DNA of 64,000 nucleotides, taken from contig JAJYDT010000004.1 of NCBI GenBank assembly GCA_021777335.1, forward strand, positions 26,486 through 90,485. Reading direction: 5' to 3'. The DNA is from Pseudomonadota bacterium (GTDB lineage Bacteria; Pseudomonadota; Gammaproteobacteria; Acidiferrobacterales; Acidiferrobacteraceae). This document shows positions 1 through 10,424 of this stretch, piece after piece. A program made the translations under genes and the position numbers. Position 1 is the first letter of the stretch, and each line of letters begins with the position of its first letter. The notes under the pieces were generated by a model. That model saw only the letters and a list, made by a program, of their open reading frames with translations, had not been told where the DNA came from and searched no databases.

Positions 1-1
1 G

Positions 2-535
2 CTGTTACAGGTGATGGACCACGGGACGCTGACCGATAACAACGGGCGTTGCGCCGACTTTCGCAATGTCATCATGGTCATGACGACCAATGCCGGCGCG
101 GAGCAGGCAAACCGGGCGTCAATTGGATTCACGCAGCAGGACAACAGCGCCGACGATCTCAGTGTCATTCAGAAAATGTTCGCGCCGGAATTCCGCAACC
201 GGCTCGACGCGATCGTACGATTCAACGCGCTTGATCCCGAGACGGTAGGGCACGTGGTGGACAAGTTCGTCCTTGAGCTCGAAGCCAAGCTCGAGGAGAA
301 AGGGGTGGTCATCGAGGTGGACGCCTCGGCGCGTGCCTGGCTCGCGAAAAACGGGTATGAGCCGGCGATGGGCGCGAGACCGATGGCACGATTGATGCAG
401 GAGAAAATTAAGAAGCCTCTTGCAAATGAGCTGTTATTTGGGCGGCTTGCCCATGGAGGGTTCGTGCGCGTTACGGAGGGCGCGGACGAGCTCAAATTGG
501 AATTTTCGGAATCTACTTGTGTCCAGGATGCATGA
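2..535 (+). CDS. clpA: ATP-dependent Clp protease ATP-binding subunit ClpA, C-terminal part (5' end outside window)
   Basis: This is the 3' end of a Clp/Hsp100 ATPase that unfolds substrates for ClpP in the cytosol. The frame is open to the window edge, so the first visible ATG is internal. The visible part covers the end of the second AAA+ module (GTLTDNNGRCADFRNVI, then the sensor-like MTTNAGAEQ, FAPEFRNRLDAIV) and the C-terminal D2-small domain (YEPAMGARPMARLMQEKIKKPLA). TTNAGAE and IGF are ClpA-like, whereas the ClpB farther along has TSNLGSQ. ClpA with the adaptor ClpS degrades N-degron substrates. The aat and bpt genes that make such N-degrons lie just downstream on the other strand. 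Only about 177 of roughly 750 residues are present. Confidence 0.95.
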   Translation: MLQVMDHGTLTDNNGRCADFRNVIMVMTTNAGAEQANRASIGFTQQDNSADDLSVIQKMFAPEFRNRLDAIVRFNALDPETVGHVVDKFVLELEAKLEEKGVVIEVDASARAWLAKNGYEPAMGARPMARLMQEKIKKPLANELLFGRLAHGGFVRVTEGADELKLEFSESTCVQDA

Positions 536-538
536 CCA

Positions 539-907
539 ATGAGCCAGATAAATTCAGCAACTGCCCTTCGTGAAGCGATCGAAATGCGGCCAAGTGGCCC
601 GCTCTATGAGCGTGCACCCACGCGCGACCAGGAGGGGCAGCGGCTGACGGACTTCATGATGCTGATCCCAGGGCTGCGGGACCGCCCGGGTGCCCAGTTC
701 CAGTCCGTGCTGCAGCATATCGAGGACGTGCTCGGACGTTTCCAGGAGGTCGTGTTCATCGACCTGAATGTACCGCTTAACCTTCTGTGGGTTTCGGCGC
801 GGCCACGCCCGGGACTCATTTTCGATATCGCCGGCCGGTTGCGCCGACGCGTCCCCGAGGCGTTGCTCGTGGGCCAACGGTTGTGGGGAGCGAACGGCCG
901 GGTTTAG
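539..907 (+). CDS. Hypothetical protein, 122 aa, directly downstream of clpA
   Basis: I do not recognise this family. The ATG lies three bases after the clpA stop, so the gene is probably cotranscribed and translationally coupled with clpA. The product is soluble-looking, without signal peptide or membrane segment. It has a central hydrophobic stretch ([19 protein letters not shown]) followed by an Arg-rich helix. Its stop codon overlaps the infA stop on the opposite strand by four bases, a tight tail-to-tail packing that supports the ORF being real. A role connected with ClpA would be a guess from position only. Confidence 0.65.
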   Translation: MSQINSATALREAIEMRPSGPLYERAPTRDQEGQRLTDFMMLIPGLRDRPGAQFQSVLQHIEDVLGRFQEVVFIDLNVPLNLLWVSARPRPGLIFDIAGRLRRRVPEALLVGQRLWGANGRV

Positions 908-1122
908 CGGGCGCGGAAGACAATCCGGCCCTTGGTAAGGTCGTACGGTGTGAGCTGCACCGTAACCTTGTCACCGGTCAGGATCCGGATGTAGTTCTTG
1001 CGCATCTTGCCGGAGATGTGAGCCGTCACGACATGCCCATTCTCCAGCTCCACGCGGAACAGCGTATTGGGCAGTGTCTCGACAATCGTGCCCTCCATTT
1101 CAATGTGTTCTTCTTTAGCCAC
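904..1122 (-). CDS. infA: Translation initiation factor IF-1
   Basis: IF-1 binds the A site of the 30S subunit during initiation. The 72-residue product is full length and typical, an OB fold with the family motifs [18 protein letters not shown] and [16 protein letters not shown]. The start is a GTG, giving VAKEEHIEM; the longer in-frame extension has no family similarity, so I rejected it. The Shine-Dalgarno upstream is weak. It is last in a leftward series after bpt and aat. The infA-aat-bpt-clpA neighbourhood is common in gammaproteobacteria. Confidence 0.97.
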   Translation of the reverse strand: MAKEEHIEMEGTIVETLPNTLFRVELENGHVVTAHISGKMRKNYIRILTGDKVTVQLTPYDLTKGRIVFRAR

Positions 1123-1193
1123 AATCAGTTCGCTGTGCCTCGGTAAAATGGCGCCCATAATGCCGCATGCATCGGGGATCGTAAAGCAATCTA

Positions 1194-1925
1194 TCAGTCT
1201 TGGAGCACAGACGGGTCGAACCGGCGCCACCAGCCTTCACAATAAGCCTCAAGCGGCCGATAAGCGCTTTTATAGGCCATCTTCGGGCTTTTGCTGATCC
1301 AGTACCCGAGGTATACCCAGGGCAGGTGGTGCTGGCGCGCCTGTTCGACCTGCCAGAGCACCGAGTATACACCGAGCCCTCGTGATTTTTCTTCGGGCTC
1401 ATAGAACGTGTACATCGCTGAAAGACCATCCGGGAGTATGTCGACAACGGCGACTCCGAGCAGCTCCCCATGCGCGCGTAGCTCGCAAAAACGGGTCTCG
1501 ATGCGGGTGCTTGTCAGAAAACGCACGTAGCGTTGCGGATCCGGGCTGTTCATTCCGCCAGTGGGATGCCGGGTCGCCTGATAGCGGCGGAACAGGTTGA
1601 AGTGATGTTCGTTGAATACGGGGGGCCGCTGTATCACCTCGATGTCCGCGTTTTTCCGCCATGTCCTGCGCTGTGTTCGATTCGGCTGGAACTCGGTTAC
1701 CGGGATGCGGACAGGAATGCAGGCGGTGCAATCCGAGCAGTGGGGGCGATAGACCAGATCCCCGCTGCGCCGGAAGCCGCGTCGATTGAGATCTGCGTAG
1801 AGCTCTGTATTCACGGGAAAGTGCGGATCCACGAACAATGTGCTTGCGGTGCGGTCGGGCAGGTAGCTGCAAGGATGCGGGATCGACAGATACAGTGCTG
1901 GCCGCGAGGCCTGCTCAGTGCTCAT
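1194..1925 (-). CDS. bpt: Aspartate/glutamate leucyltransferase (Bpt/Ate family)
   Basis: This enzyme transfers leucine from Leu-tRNA to proteins with N-terminal Asp or Glu, creating an N-degron for ClpS-ClpAP. The 243 aa length is usual. Hallmarks are [10 protein letters not shown] near residue 18, the Cys-rich [18 protein letters not shown] (about 59-76), [13 protein letters not shown], and the C-terminal GNAT-like YLGYWI and [11 protein letters not shown]. The start ATG lies inside the end of aat (11-base overlap), so the two are coupled. With aat it forms a complete bacterial L/F- and Leu-transferase pair next to clpA. The split between bacterial Bpt and arginyltransferase activity is inferred from the bacterial family, not from a specific residue. 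Confidence 0.95.
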   Translation of the reverse strand: MSTEQASRPALYLSIPHPCSYLPDRTASTLFVDPHFPVNTELYADLNRRGFRRSGDLVYRPHCSDCTACIPVRIPVTEFQPNRTQRRTWRKNADIEVIQRPPVFNEHHFNLFRRYQATRHPTGGMNSPDPQRYVRFLTSTRIETRFCELRAHGELLGVAVVDILPDGLSAMYTFYEPEEKSRGLGVYSVLWQVEQARQHHLPWVYLGYWISKSPKMAYKSAYRPLEAYCEGWWRRFDPSVLQD

Positions 1926-2625
1926 GGTGTGTCACCGTTTCATCCACTCGCCATGGACCCCGCTGCGTCGGGTAGGCAAGGCCTGCCGCGAGGATTGTAA
2001 GGAACTCGCCTCGGGGGATCTCGGTCCCGCCGAGACTGGCCAGATGCGCCGAGCGCATCTGGCAATCAATCATCTGGTAGTCCCAGGCCCGAAGTTGCAG
2101 GACGAGGTGCGCGAACGCTACCTTTGAGGCGTCGGAGACCAGGGTGAACATCGATTCTCCAAAGAACGTTCTTCCGAGGGCCACGCCGTACAGTCCGCCC
2201 GCGAGGCGTCCCTCGAACCATGCTTCCACCGAATGAGCATAACCCAATGTATACAGCCGGAAATAGGCCTCCTTCATCTCTGCCGTGATCCAGGTACCCG
2301 CCGCGCGCTGGGGCCGCGGGGCCGAGGCGCATCCTTCGATCACCTGCGAAAACGCGGTGTCCAGGCTCAAGGTGAAGCGGGCCTTGCGCAGGGTTTTTTT
2401 GAGGCTGCGGGAGATGCGCAGTTGCGACGGAAACAGCACGGCGCGCGGGTCGGGTGACCACCAGAGGATTGGCTGGCCGGTGTTATACCAGGGGAAGATC
2501 CCGGCCGAATAGGCCGCGAGCAGGCGTTCCGTCGAGAGGTCGCCGCCGATCGCGAGCAGGCCCTCGGGGGACGCAAGATGCACTGGCGGAAACACGGGTT
2601 CCGCGTGGGCCGGGAGCACGAACAT
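1915..2625 (-). CDS. aat: Leucyl/phenylalanyl-tRNA--protein transferase
   Basis: Aat adds Leu or Phe from aminoacyl-tRNA to proteins with N-terminal Lys or Arg, marking them for ClpS-ClpAP. Motifs are GLLAIGGDLS, GIFPWY, ILWWSPDPRAVLFP, GTWIT, HSVEAWF, GGLYGVALGRTFFGESMF and the C-terminal IDCQ and HLASLGGTEIPR. I chose the ATG that follows the upstream small gene by two bases. It gives 236 aa and about 21 residues before GLLAIGG, close to E. coli. Alternatives are in-frame ATGs with 5' ends at 2667 and 2676, which would overlap the upstream gene. None has a clear Shine-Dalgarno, so coupled reinitiation seems likely. Confidence 0.93.
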   Translation of the reverse strand: MFVLPAHAEPVFPPVHLASPEGLLAIGGDLSTERLLAAYSAGIFPWYNTGQPILWWSPDPRAVLFPSQLRISRSLKKTLRKARFTLSLDTAFSQVIEGCASAPRPQRAAGTWITAEMKEAYFRLYTLGYAHSVEAWFEGRLAGGLYGVALGRTFFGESMFTLVSDASKVAFAHLVLQLRAWDYQMIDCQMRSAHLASLGGTEIPRGEFLTILAAGLAYPTQRGPWRVDETVTHHEH

Positions 2626-2627
2626 GG

Positions 2628-2861
2628 TCAGGGGTGGCCAGGGCTGTGGCCCGAGGCGTGAAGCCATCGGTCCCATGCCGTATGGTCCGTCGCGTCGACC
2701 CGCGCTTCGCCGGCTTTGCGCTGCAACAGCTGTTGCAGATCCTGCAACAGATCCGAATCCATCAGGGCGGGATCCTGTTCCAGTGCCGCGTGCAACGTGA
2801 CATAGATGTGTTTTAACTCGGGCAGCGCGTAGTCCGCCAGCCGTTTGGTTGCGTTGTTCAT
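2628..2861 (-). CDS. Small hypothetical protein, 77 aa, between the acetyltransferase gene and aat
   Basis: I do not recognise the family. The start ATG overlaps the stop of the upstream acetyltransferase gene in an ATGA arrangement and its stop is two bases before the aat start, so it is locked into the operon. The protein is mostly helical in appearance, acidic in the middle (ALEQDPALMDSDLLQDLQQL) and ends in a Trp-containing tail. There is no membrane segment and no metal motif. Operon packing and protein-like composition argue that it is expressed. Confidence 0.7.
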   Translation of the reverse strand: MNNATKRLADYALPELKHIYVTLHAALEQDPALMDSDLLQDLQQLLQRKAGEARVDATDHTAWDRWLHASGHSPGHP

Positions 2862-4009
2862 GGTTTCTGTCCCGGTCCGCGTTTGAACGGACCATGTTCG
2901 TTGAGTTCATGCATATGATATTCCACGCCGCGATGTTCGTGCATCAGGAAGTCCGCGATTGCCTGGCTGAAGTCAGGATGGCTCAGCCAGTGGGCGGAGT
3001 ATGTCGGCGCGGGTAGCAGACCGCGGTTCAATTTGTGCTCTCCCTGGGCCCCGGCCTCGAAGCGCCTGAGGCGGTTCCTGATGCAGTGTTCGATGGGGGT
3101 GTAATAGCACACCTCGAAATGAAGATGTTCCACGGATTCGATTTGGCCCCAGTAGCGGCCAAATAGTGTGTCGCGCCCGATCAGGTTGAGTGCCGCGGCG
3201 ATATACCGGTGGTCACGGCTGGCCAGCACGAGCACTACTTTTTCGGGCATGGTTTGCCCCAGTGTCAGGAAAAAATCCAGGTTGAGATAAGCGATCCCGC
3301 CGTGTTTTTCGATCGTTGCGCAGTAACATTCGTAAAAGAACCGCCAGTGCTGATCCGAGACATCGGTCCCCGCGCGTACTTCCAGCAGGACACCGCTCTC
3401 CCGTACCGAGCGTCGTTCACGCTTGATCTTTTTGCGTTTCTGGGCGGAGAATCCTCTGAGAAACCCCTCAAAATCGGCGTAGTCCTGGTTCTGCCAGTGG
3501 AACTGGTACCCGGTACGTTTTAGCCAGCCGTGCGTCTCGAGCGCTGCGAGATCGTCTTCCACCGGAAAGAGACAGTGAATTGACGAGGCGCGAAGGTGCC
3601 TGGCGAGTTTCTCGGCGCCCCCGATCAGGAGCGAACGCACAGCGTCCGGATCCGCTGTCGGATCCAGCAGGAGCCGGGGTCCGGAGACCGGGCTGAACGG
3701 CACCGCGAGTACGATCTTCGGGTAATACGCGAGACCCGCACGCTCGTAAGCGTTCGCCCACGCCCAATCAAAGACGTACTCGCCATAGGAATGGAGCTTG
3801 ATGTAGGCAGGTGCGGCGGCGATGAGCCGGTGGGTATCATCAAGCACGATAAGATGTTGCGGGATCCAGCCGGTGCCCTCCCCGGTACAGCCACTGTTCT
3901 CCAGTGCCGCCAGGAATTCGTGTGTGATGAACGGATTTTCGCGGCCTGCCAGGGCGTTCCACTGCCCCGCTTCAATGTTCGTGATGCCGGGGACTACGTC
4001 GACGCGCAT
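2858..4009 (-). CDS. GNAT/FemAB-like N-acetyltransferase (COG3146, DUF482 type)
   Basis: The 383 aa product matches the COG3146 group of peptidogalycan-biosynthesis-like acetyltransferases, recognisable from NPFITHEFLAALE near residue 25, the Tyr/Trp-rich FDWAWANAYERAGLAYYPKI, FSAQKRKKIKRERR (about 190), the conserved YLNLDFF, and FEAGAQGEHKLNRG near the C-terminus. Two tandem GNAT-like halves are expected in this family. Substrate and reaction are unknown. It heads the leftward operon ending in infA. There is no Shine-Dalgarno; a TATAAT lies six bases ahead of the ATG, suggesting a leaderless transcript (see promoter entry). Confidence 0.85.
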   Translation of the reverse strand: MRVDVVPGITNIEAGQWNALAGRENPFITHEFLAALENSGCTGEGTGWIPQHLIVLDDTHRLIAAAPAYIKLHSYGEYVFDWAWANAYERAGLAYYPKIVLAVPFSPVSGPRLLLDPTADPDAVRSLLIGGAEKLARHLRASSIHCLFPVEDDLAALETHGWLKRTGYQFHWQNQDYADFEGFLRGFSAQKRKKIKRERRSVRESGVLLEVRAGTDVSDQHWRFFYECYCATIEKHGGIAYLNLDFFLTLGQTMPEKVVLVLASRDHRYIAAALNLIGRDTLFGRYWGQIESVEHLHFEVCYYTPIEHCIRNRLRRFEAGAQGEHKLNRGLLPAPTYSAHWLSHPDFSQAIADFLMHEHRGVEYHMHELNEHGPFKRGPGQKP

Positions 4010-4015
4010 CGCGCA

Positions 4016-4021
4016 ATTATA
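4016..4021 (-). promoter_or_regulatory. Possible -10 element (TATAAT) placing the transcript start at the ATG of the acetyltransferase gene
   Basis: On the minus strand TATAAT is followed by only six bases before the start codon, so transcription would begin at or next to the ATG and give a leaderless mRNA. No good -35 hexamer sits 16-18 bases upstream. The rest of the 268-base divergent gap to sucC shows no other feature I can support. Confidence 0.35.
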
Positions 4022-4277
4022 GGCCGTCAGGGCATGTGTCGCATCTGCGCAAGATGCCCGGGTGTGTCGTTTGACACAGCGGCCTTTCTAAGCCCTGGTC
4101 TTTCAGCGATAATGCGCGCGCCTTGGCGGTGGTTTTTGCCGGAATCCGTCGAGTCAGACGGTCGTGTGTCTCATGTTTCGACAGGGCGTTACGTATATCC
4201 CAGGGTGGGCGCCATTCATCAGTGGCACTGCCTGGTACACGCGGCAGCGAGCAGGCGGAGGAGCTCCGGACTCATTC

Positions 4278-5435
4278 ATGTGGATACACGAACATCAGGC
4301 GAAGGCGTGGTTCGGACGCTTCGGGATACCGGTGCCGCGCGGCTTCGTGGCGCATTCTGTCGATGAGGCGCTTTCCGCCACACTTGCGCTCGGTGGTGAA
4401 TCGTTTGTAGTGAAGGCGCAGGTCCATGCAGGTGGCCGGGGCAAGGCCGGTGGCGTGCGTGTCGTCCATGGCCGGAAGGCGCTCACCGAGGCGGTCACCG
4501 CTCTGCTCGCACACCGCCTCGTGACCGCACAAACAGGGCCAACGGGTGCGCGGATTGACTGTGTCCTCATCGAAGAGCCATGCGTGGCACGTCAGGAACT
4601 CTATCTTGCGTGTATCCTCGATCGTCGTCTGGGTACCCTAAGAGTCATGGTCTCCAGCTCCGGGGGTGTCGACATTGAACGCCAAACCCCGGAGATTCTG
4701 GGTGCGGCATTTGCTCCGGATGTCGGGCTCGATCAATTCGAGTGTCGCAAGCTTGCCTATCAGCTGACGCTGCCCGCCCGGGCGCAAGCCCGGATGGCCG
4801 AGGTCATGGGGCAGTTGCAGCGACTCGCGGTATCACAGGACCTCATGCTCGCCGAGATCAACCCGCTCGTGCTGACCGCCGATGACGATCTGGTCGCAGT
4901 CGATGCCAAGATCCAGATCGACGACAATGCGCTGTATCGCCATCCGGATCTCGAGGCCTTGCGCGATCCCGGGCAGGAAGACGCGCGGGAGGCGCGTGCG
5001 CGCGCCGCGGGCCTCAGCTTCGTTGCGCTCGATGGCGACATCGGCTGCATGGTCAATGGCGCGGGGCTCGCCATGGCAACCATGGACCTCATCCGCCTTC
5101 ACGGCGGCGCGCCAGCCAATTTTCTGGATGTGGGCGGAAGCGCCACCTCCGAGCGCGTGGCACAGGCGTTTGATCTCATCACCTCGGGCGAGGCGGTGCG
5201 CGCTGTGCTCGTGAACATATTCGGCGGAATCGTCCGTTGCGATCTGATCGCAGAAGGAATCCTTGGCGCCGTCCGTCAGGGCAACATCGCGTTGCCGGTG
5301 GTCGTCCGTCTTGAGGGGACGCGAGCGGATGAGGGGCGCCAGATCCTGAAGCGCAGCGGGCTCAAGATCATTGCGGTGTCCACGCTCGAGGAAGCCGCGC
5401 ACCGCGCGGTGGCTGAGGCCCGATCGGGGAGGTGA
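4278..5435 (+). CDS. sucC: Succinyl-CoA synthetase (ADP-forming) beta subunit
   Basis: SucC pairs with SucD to interconvert succinyl-CoA and succinate with nucleotide phosphorylation in the TCA cycle. The 385 aa length matches the family. The start is set by homology (MWIHEHQAKAWFGRFGIPVP) and a GGAGGAG about 15 bases upstream; a longer frame exists but lacks similarity. ATP-grasp motifs include VVKAQVHAGGRGKAGGV, LAEINPLVL, VDAKIQIDDNALYRHPDL, GCMVNGAGLAMATMD and the C-terminal ANFLDVGGSAT and VNIFGGIVRCD. Malate-CoA ligase is a related alternative, but identity to E. coli SucC looks high throughout. sucD follows after three bases. Confidence 0.94.
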   Translation: MWIHEHQAKAWFGRFGIPVPRGFVAHSVDEALSATLALGGESFVVKAQVHAGGRGKAGGVRVVHGRKALTEAVTALLAHRLVTAQTGPTGARIDCVLIEEPCVARQELYLACILDRRLGTLRVMVSSSGGVDIERQTPEILGAAFAPDVGLDQFECRKLAYQLTLPARAQARMAEVMGQLQRLAVSQDLMLAEINPLVLTADDDLVAVDAKIQIDDNALYRHPDLEALRDPGQEDAREARARAAGLSFVALDGDIGCMVNGAGLAMATMDLIRLHGGAPANFLDVGGSATSERVAQAFDLITSGEAVRAVLVNIFGGIVRCDLIAEGILGAVRQGNIALPVVVRLEGTRADEGRQILKRSGLKIIAVSTLEEAAHRAVAEARSGR

Positions 5436-5438
5436 GTC

Positions 5439-6323
5439 GTGGGTATTCTCGTCAACCGCGAGACGCGCGTGATCTGCCAGGGCTTCACAGGCCGCCAGGG
5501 CACGTTTCATTCCGAGCAGGCGCTTGCCTACGGGACCCGCCTCGTTGGTGGCGTCACCCCCGGCAAGGGCGGACAGCATCATCTCGGATTACCGGTCTTC
5601 GACACGGTCGTGCACGCAGTCCGGGAGACTGGCGCGGATGCCACCATGATCTATGTGCCGGCCCCGTATGCCGCAGACGCAATTCTTGAGGCGGCCGATG
5701 CGGGTGTGCGCGTGATTGTCTGTATCACGGAAGGTATCCCGGTCCTCGACATGATCCGGGTCAAGATGCGGCTTCGCAGTTCGCCATCGATCCTGATCGG
5801 CCCCAACTGTCCTGGGGTAATTACTGCGGGCGCGTGCAAGATCGGCATCATGCCGGGATCAATCCATAAACCAGGTTGTGTCGGCATCGTATCGCGTTCC
5901 GGTACGCTTACCTATGAGGCAGTGCATCAGACGACAGCGGTAGGCCTTGGCCAGACGACCTGCGTGGGCATCGGGGGAGATCCGGTGCACGGTATCGGGT
6001 TCATCGACTGTCTGCGGTTATTTGCTGACGACCTTGCTACCGAGGCCGTGGTGCTGGTCGGCGAGATCGGTGGTTCTGAAGAAGAGGACGCAGCCGCCAT
6101 GGCAGGGGACATTGGCAAACCGGTCATCGCCTACGTTGCTGGGGCCACGGCTCCCAAAGGCAAACGTATGGGACATGCGGGCGCCATCATCAGCGCGGGT
6201 GAGGGGCTTGCGGAGGACAAGTTCCGGGCCTTCGAAGCGGCTGGGGCGCACGTTGTGCGGTCGCCGGCGATGATCGGTGAAACAGTGCGTCGCGCCCTGC
6301 GGGGTATGGAGCCAGAGTCATGA
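5439..6323 (+). CDS. sucD: Succinyl-CoA synthetase alpha subunit
   Basis: This is the CoA-binding, phosphohistidine-carrying subunit. The GTG start follows a GGGGAGGTGA ribosome site and is set by homology ([21 protein letters not shown]). Motifs are [44 protein letters not shown], the [12 protein letters not shown] segment and [11 protein letters not shown], whose His is the phosphorylated residue. Length 294 aa is typical. Its stop overlaps the nadE start by four bases (ATGA), so sucC-sucD-nadE form one transcription unit. Linking the TCA enzyme with NAD synthesis by coupling is unusual compared with E. coli, where sucCD follow sucAB. Confidence 0.95.
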   Translation: MGILVNRETRVICQGFTGRQGTFHSEQALAYGTRLVGGVTPGKGGQHHLGLPVFDTVVHAVRETGADATMIYVPAPYAADAILEAADAGVRVIVCITEGIPVLDMIRVKMRLRSSPSILIGPNCPGVITAGACKIGIMPGSIHKPGCVGIVSRSGTLTYEAVHQTTAVGLGQTTCVGIGGDPVHGIGFIDCLRLFADDLATEAVVLVGEIGGSEEEDAAAMAGDIGKPVIAYVAGATAPKGKRMGHAGAIISAGEGLAEDKFRAFEAAGAHVVRSPAMIGETVRRALRGMEPES

Positions 6324-7957
6324 GCGGGCATCTGAGGATCGTCATGGCCCAGATAAATCTCCTGGTCGGAGACGTGGACGGGAACGCGGAGCGGATGCGC
6401 GCAGCAGTGGCCGAGGCACGCGATCGGCTTAAAGGTCACGTCGTCGTGTTCCCGGAGCTCGCGCTGATCGGTTATCCGCCGGAAGACCTGTTGCTGCGCC
6501 CGGAGGTCGGGCGACGGGTTGCGCGCGCGCTTCAGCACATGGAAAAGGGGGCGCGCGGCATAGATGTCGTTGTCGGTCATCCGCTCGCAGCCGACGGCCG
6601 GCTCTATAACGCGGTTTCATGGCTGCGTGACGGGCGCACGATCGCCGTGTATCGCAAATGCGAATTGCCGAACTACAGCGTATTCGACGAGCAGCGCTAT
6701 TTTTTGGCCGGGGCCGACGCGTGCGTTGTTGAAGTCCACGGGGTTCGCCTTGGACTTACGATCTGCGAGGACATTTGGACACCGGGGCCTGTCGCAGCGG
6801 CACGGGATGCCGGAGCGGTGGCGATTGTCAACATCAATGCGTCTCCCTATCACACGGGAAAATGGCGCGAGCGCGAGGAAATCGCGCGCCTGCGTGTGCG
6901 CGAAACCGGTTGTAGTCTCGTTTATGCCAATCTTGTCGGTGGCCAGGATGAACTCGTGTTCGACGGATCCTCGTTCGCGATGGATCGCAAAGGCCGGATC
7001 CTGGTGCAGGCCCCCGCATTCCGGGAAGGGCTCCACGCAGTAGACCTTGATACATCGGGCGAGGTGCAGGTGGGTACGCGCGCATCTTTGCCGGCTACCG
7101 ATGAGGGGATCTATGAGGCGCTGGTGCTCGGGGTCCGCGATTACGTGCGCAAGAATGGATTCCAGGGTGTTCTGATCGGTCTTTCGGGAGGCATCGATTC
7201 CGCGCTTACGCTCGCCCTTGCGGTTGACGCACTCGGCGTGGACGCGGTACGCGCAGTCATGATGCCGTCGCCCTATACATCTGAGATCAGTCTTGCGGGC
7301 GCGCGCGCCGAGGCGGTGCGGCTTGGCATCAACTACCGTGTGATTCCGATCCATGGCTTGTTTGACAGTTTCATCACTGTTTTATCGGGCGAGTTCGAGG
7401 GCGCCCCGGCCGGGATCACCGGAGAGAATCTGCAGGCCCGGATCCGGGGCGTGTTGCTGATGGCGATCTCAAATGAGAGCGGACGGCTGGTGCTTACCAC
7501 CGGCAACAAGAGCGAGATGGCGGTCGGTTATGCCACGCTCTACGGCGATATGGCAGGTGGATTCGCCATCATCAAGGATGTTTCGAAGACGCAGGTGTAT
7601 CAGCTTGCGGAGTACGTCAACCGCAGGGCGAGCGAACGTGGCGAGGCCATTGTGATCCCGGGCGAGGTGATCCGTCGGCCGCCGTCGGCGGAGCTTGCTC
7701 CCGGGCAAAAAGACAGTGATTCGCTACCCCCATACGAGGTTCTGGACCCGATCATCGAGGCGCATGTCGAGCGTAATCTATCCATAGAGGAGATGATCAC
7801 GGCGGGCATGGACGCCCCGACCGTGGAGCGTGTGGTTGGCATGATACGGCGTAATGAGTACAAGCGCCGGCAGGCGCCTCCCGGGGTGCGCATCACGCGC
7901 CGCGCCTTCGGACGCGACTGGCGTTACCCCATTACCAGCGGCTACTCCTCACGATGA
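6320..7957 (+). CDS. nadE: Glutamine-dependent NAD+ synthetase
   Basis: This enzyme amidates nicotinic acid adenine dinucleotide to NAD+, using ammonia released from glutamine. It is the long two-domain form (545 aa). The N-terminal nitrilase-type glutaminase has the triad Glu46 ([11 protein letters not shown]), Lys113 (YRKCELPNY) and Cys149 (GLTICEDIW). The C-terminal synthetase has the PP-loop SGGIDS at 289-294 and [22 protein letters not shown]. The ATG overlaps the sucD stop. Together with nadC at 11.2 kb, two NAD-pathway steps lie in this window, although in separate units. Confidence 0.96.
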   Translation: MSGHLRIVMAQINLLVGDVDGNAERMRAAVAEARDRLKGHVVVFPELALIGYPPEDLLLRPEVGRRVARALQHMEKGARGIDVVVGHPLAADGRLYNAVSWLRDGRTIAVYRKCELPNYSVFDEQRYFLAGADACVVEVHGVRLGLTICEDIWTPGPVAAARDAGAVAIVNINASPYHTGKWREREEIARLRVRETGCSLVYANLVGGQDELVFDGSSFAMDRKGRILVQAPAFREGLHAVDLDTSGEVQVGTRASLPATDEGIYEALVLGVRDYVRKNGFQGVLIGLSGGIDSALTLALAVDALGVDAVRAVMMPSPYTSEISLAGARAEAVRLGINYRVIPIHGLFDSFITVLSGEFEGAPAGITGENLQARIRGVLLMAISNESGRLVLTTGNKSEMAVGYATLYGDMAGGFAIIKDVSKTQVYQLAEYVNRRASERGEAIVIPGEVIRRPPSAELAPGQKDSDSLPPYEVLDPIIEAHVERNLSIEEMITAGMDAPTVERVVGMIRRNEYKRRQAPPGVRITRRAFGRDWRYPITSGYSSR

Positions 7958-9414
<1,457 letters not shown>

Positions 9415-9461
9415 GGAGCGCGAAGCTTAGCGCGATTTTCCAGGGACGGAAAGGGGCATCT

Positions 9462-10424
9462 GTGAGCCAGGACGAGGATCCACGCCGCATCGCGATCAAG
9501 ATTCCCGGGGAGATGGTGGGGGAGCGTCTCGATCGCTCGCTTGCGGTATTGCTCCCTGAATTTTCGCGCAACCAGATCCAGGCATGGATCAGGGAGGGCT
9601 GGGCCCGCCTTGACGGAGTGGCTGTGCCGCAGCGCTACCGGGTCGCGGGCGGCGAACGGGTCGAGATCGATATCCCCGCTCTGCCGGTCCGGGACTGGGC
9701 GCCTGAGGACATTGCGCTTGTCATTGTTCACGAAGACGAACACGTGCTCGTGATCGACAAGCCGGCGGGCCTTGTCGTGCACCCGGGGGCCGGAAACCCG
9801 CACGGTACGCTGCTCAATGCGCTGCTGAATCATTGCCCGGATCTTGCCCGCCTGCCGCGAGCCGGCATCGTCCACCGCCTGGACAAAGACACCTCGGGTC
9901 TGCTTGTTGTGGCCAAGCGCGAACCGGTTCGTCTGGATCTCATCCGGCAGCTCCGCGAGCGGCGTGTATCGCGCGTCTACCGCGCGATCGTCCATGGAAG
10001 TCTCGTCGCAGGCGGGCATGTGGATGCGCCCATCGGCCGCCATCCGCGCGACCGCCTTCGCATGGCGGTTGTCCCGAGCGGACGGCCGGCCGTGACTCAC
10101 TATCGTGTCCGGTCGCGCTATGCCTCACACACGGAACTTGAGGTTCGGCTCGAGACCGGGCGAACGCACCAGATCCGGGTGCACATGGCTCACCTGAGGC
10201 ATCCGATCGTCGGAGACCCCGTATATGCCGGACGCGCGTTTGCCGTTCCTGGGGCGCCCGAACTAACCTTGCGTATACGCGCGTTCCCGCGCCAGGCACT
10301 GCATGCGGAACTGCTTTCGTTTGAACACCCGGTTGCAGGGCAGGTCACTTACCGTGCCCTGCTGCCTGCTGATCTTGCATCGCTGATCGAGGATCTTGCA
10401 CGTAATGCCCGCGCCCATGGCTGA
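9462..10424 (+). CDS. rluD: Ribosomal large subunit pseudouridine synthase D
   Basis: RluD converts uridines of helix 69 of 23S rRNA to pseudouridine. The N-terminal S4 domain (GERLDRSLAVLLPEFSRNQIQAWI) is followed by the catalytic domain with the signature GIVHRLDKDTSGLLVVAK, catalytic Asp141. Further motifs are VIDKPAGLVVHPG and LETGRTHQIRVHMAH. I chose the GTG start with AAAGGGG upstream because it begins just before the S4 domain; the frame extends further but into the bamD gene region on the other strand. Length 320 aa fits. The next gene overlaps its 3' end, as in the widespread rluD-yfiH (pgeF) pair. Confidence 0.94.
   Translation: MSQDEDPRRIAIKIPGEMVGERLDRSLAVLLPEFSRNQIQAWIREGWARLDGVAVPQRYRVAGGERVEIDIPALPVRDWAPEDIALVIVHEDEHVLVIDKPAGLVVHPGAGNPHGTLLNALLNHCPDLARLPRAGIVHRLDKDTSGLLVVAKREPVRLDLIRQLRERRVSRVYRAIVHGSLVAGGHVDAPIGRHPRDRLRMAVVPSGRPAVTHYRVRSRYASHTELEVRLETGRTHQIRVHMAHLRHPIVGDPVYAGRAFAVPGAPELTLRIRAFPRQALHAELLSFEHPVAGQVTYRALLPADLASLIEDLARNARAHG

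Noticed and set aside
4833..5582. 249-codon minus-strand frame
   Set aside because: Antisense to sucC and sucD.
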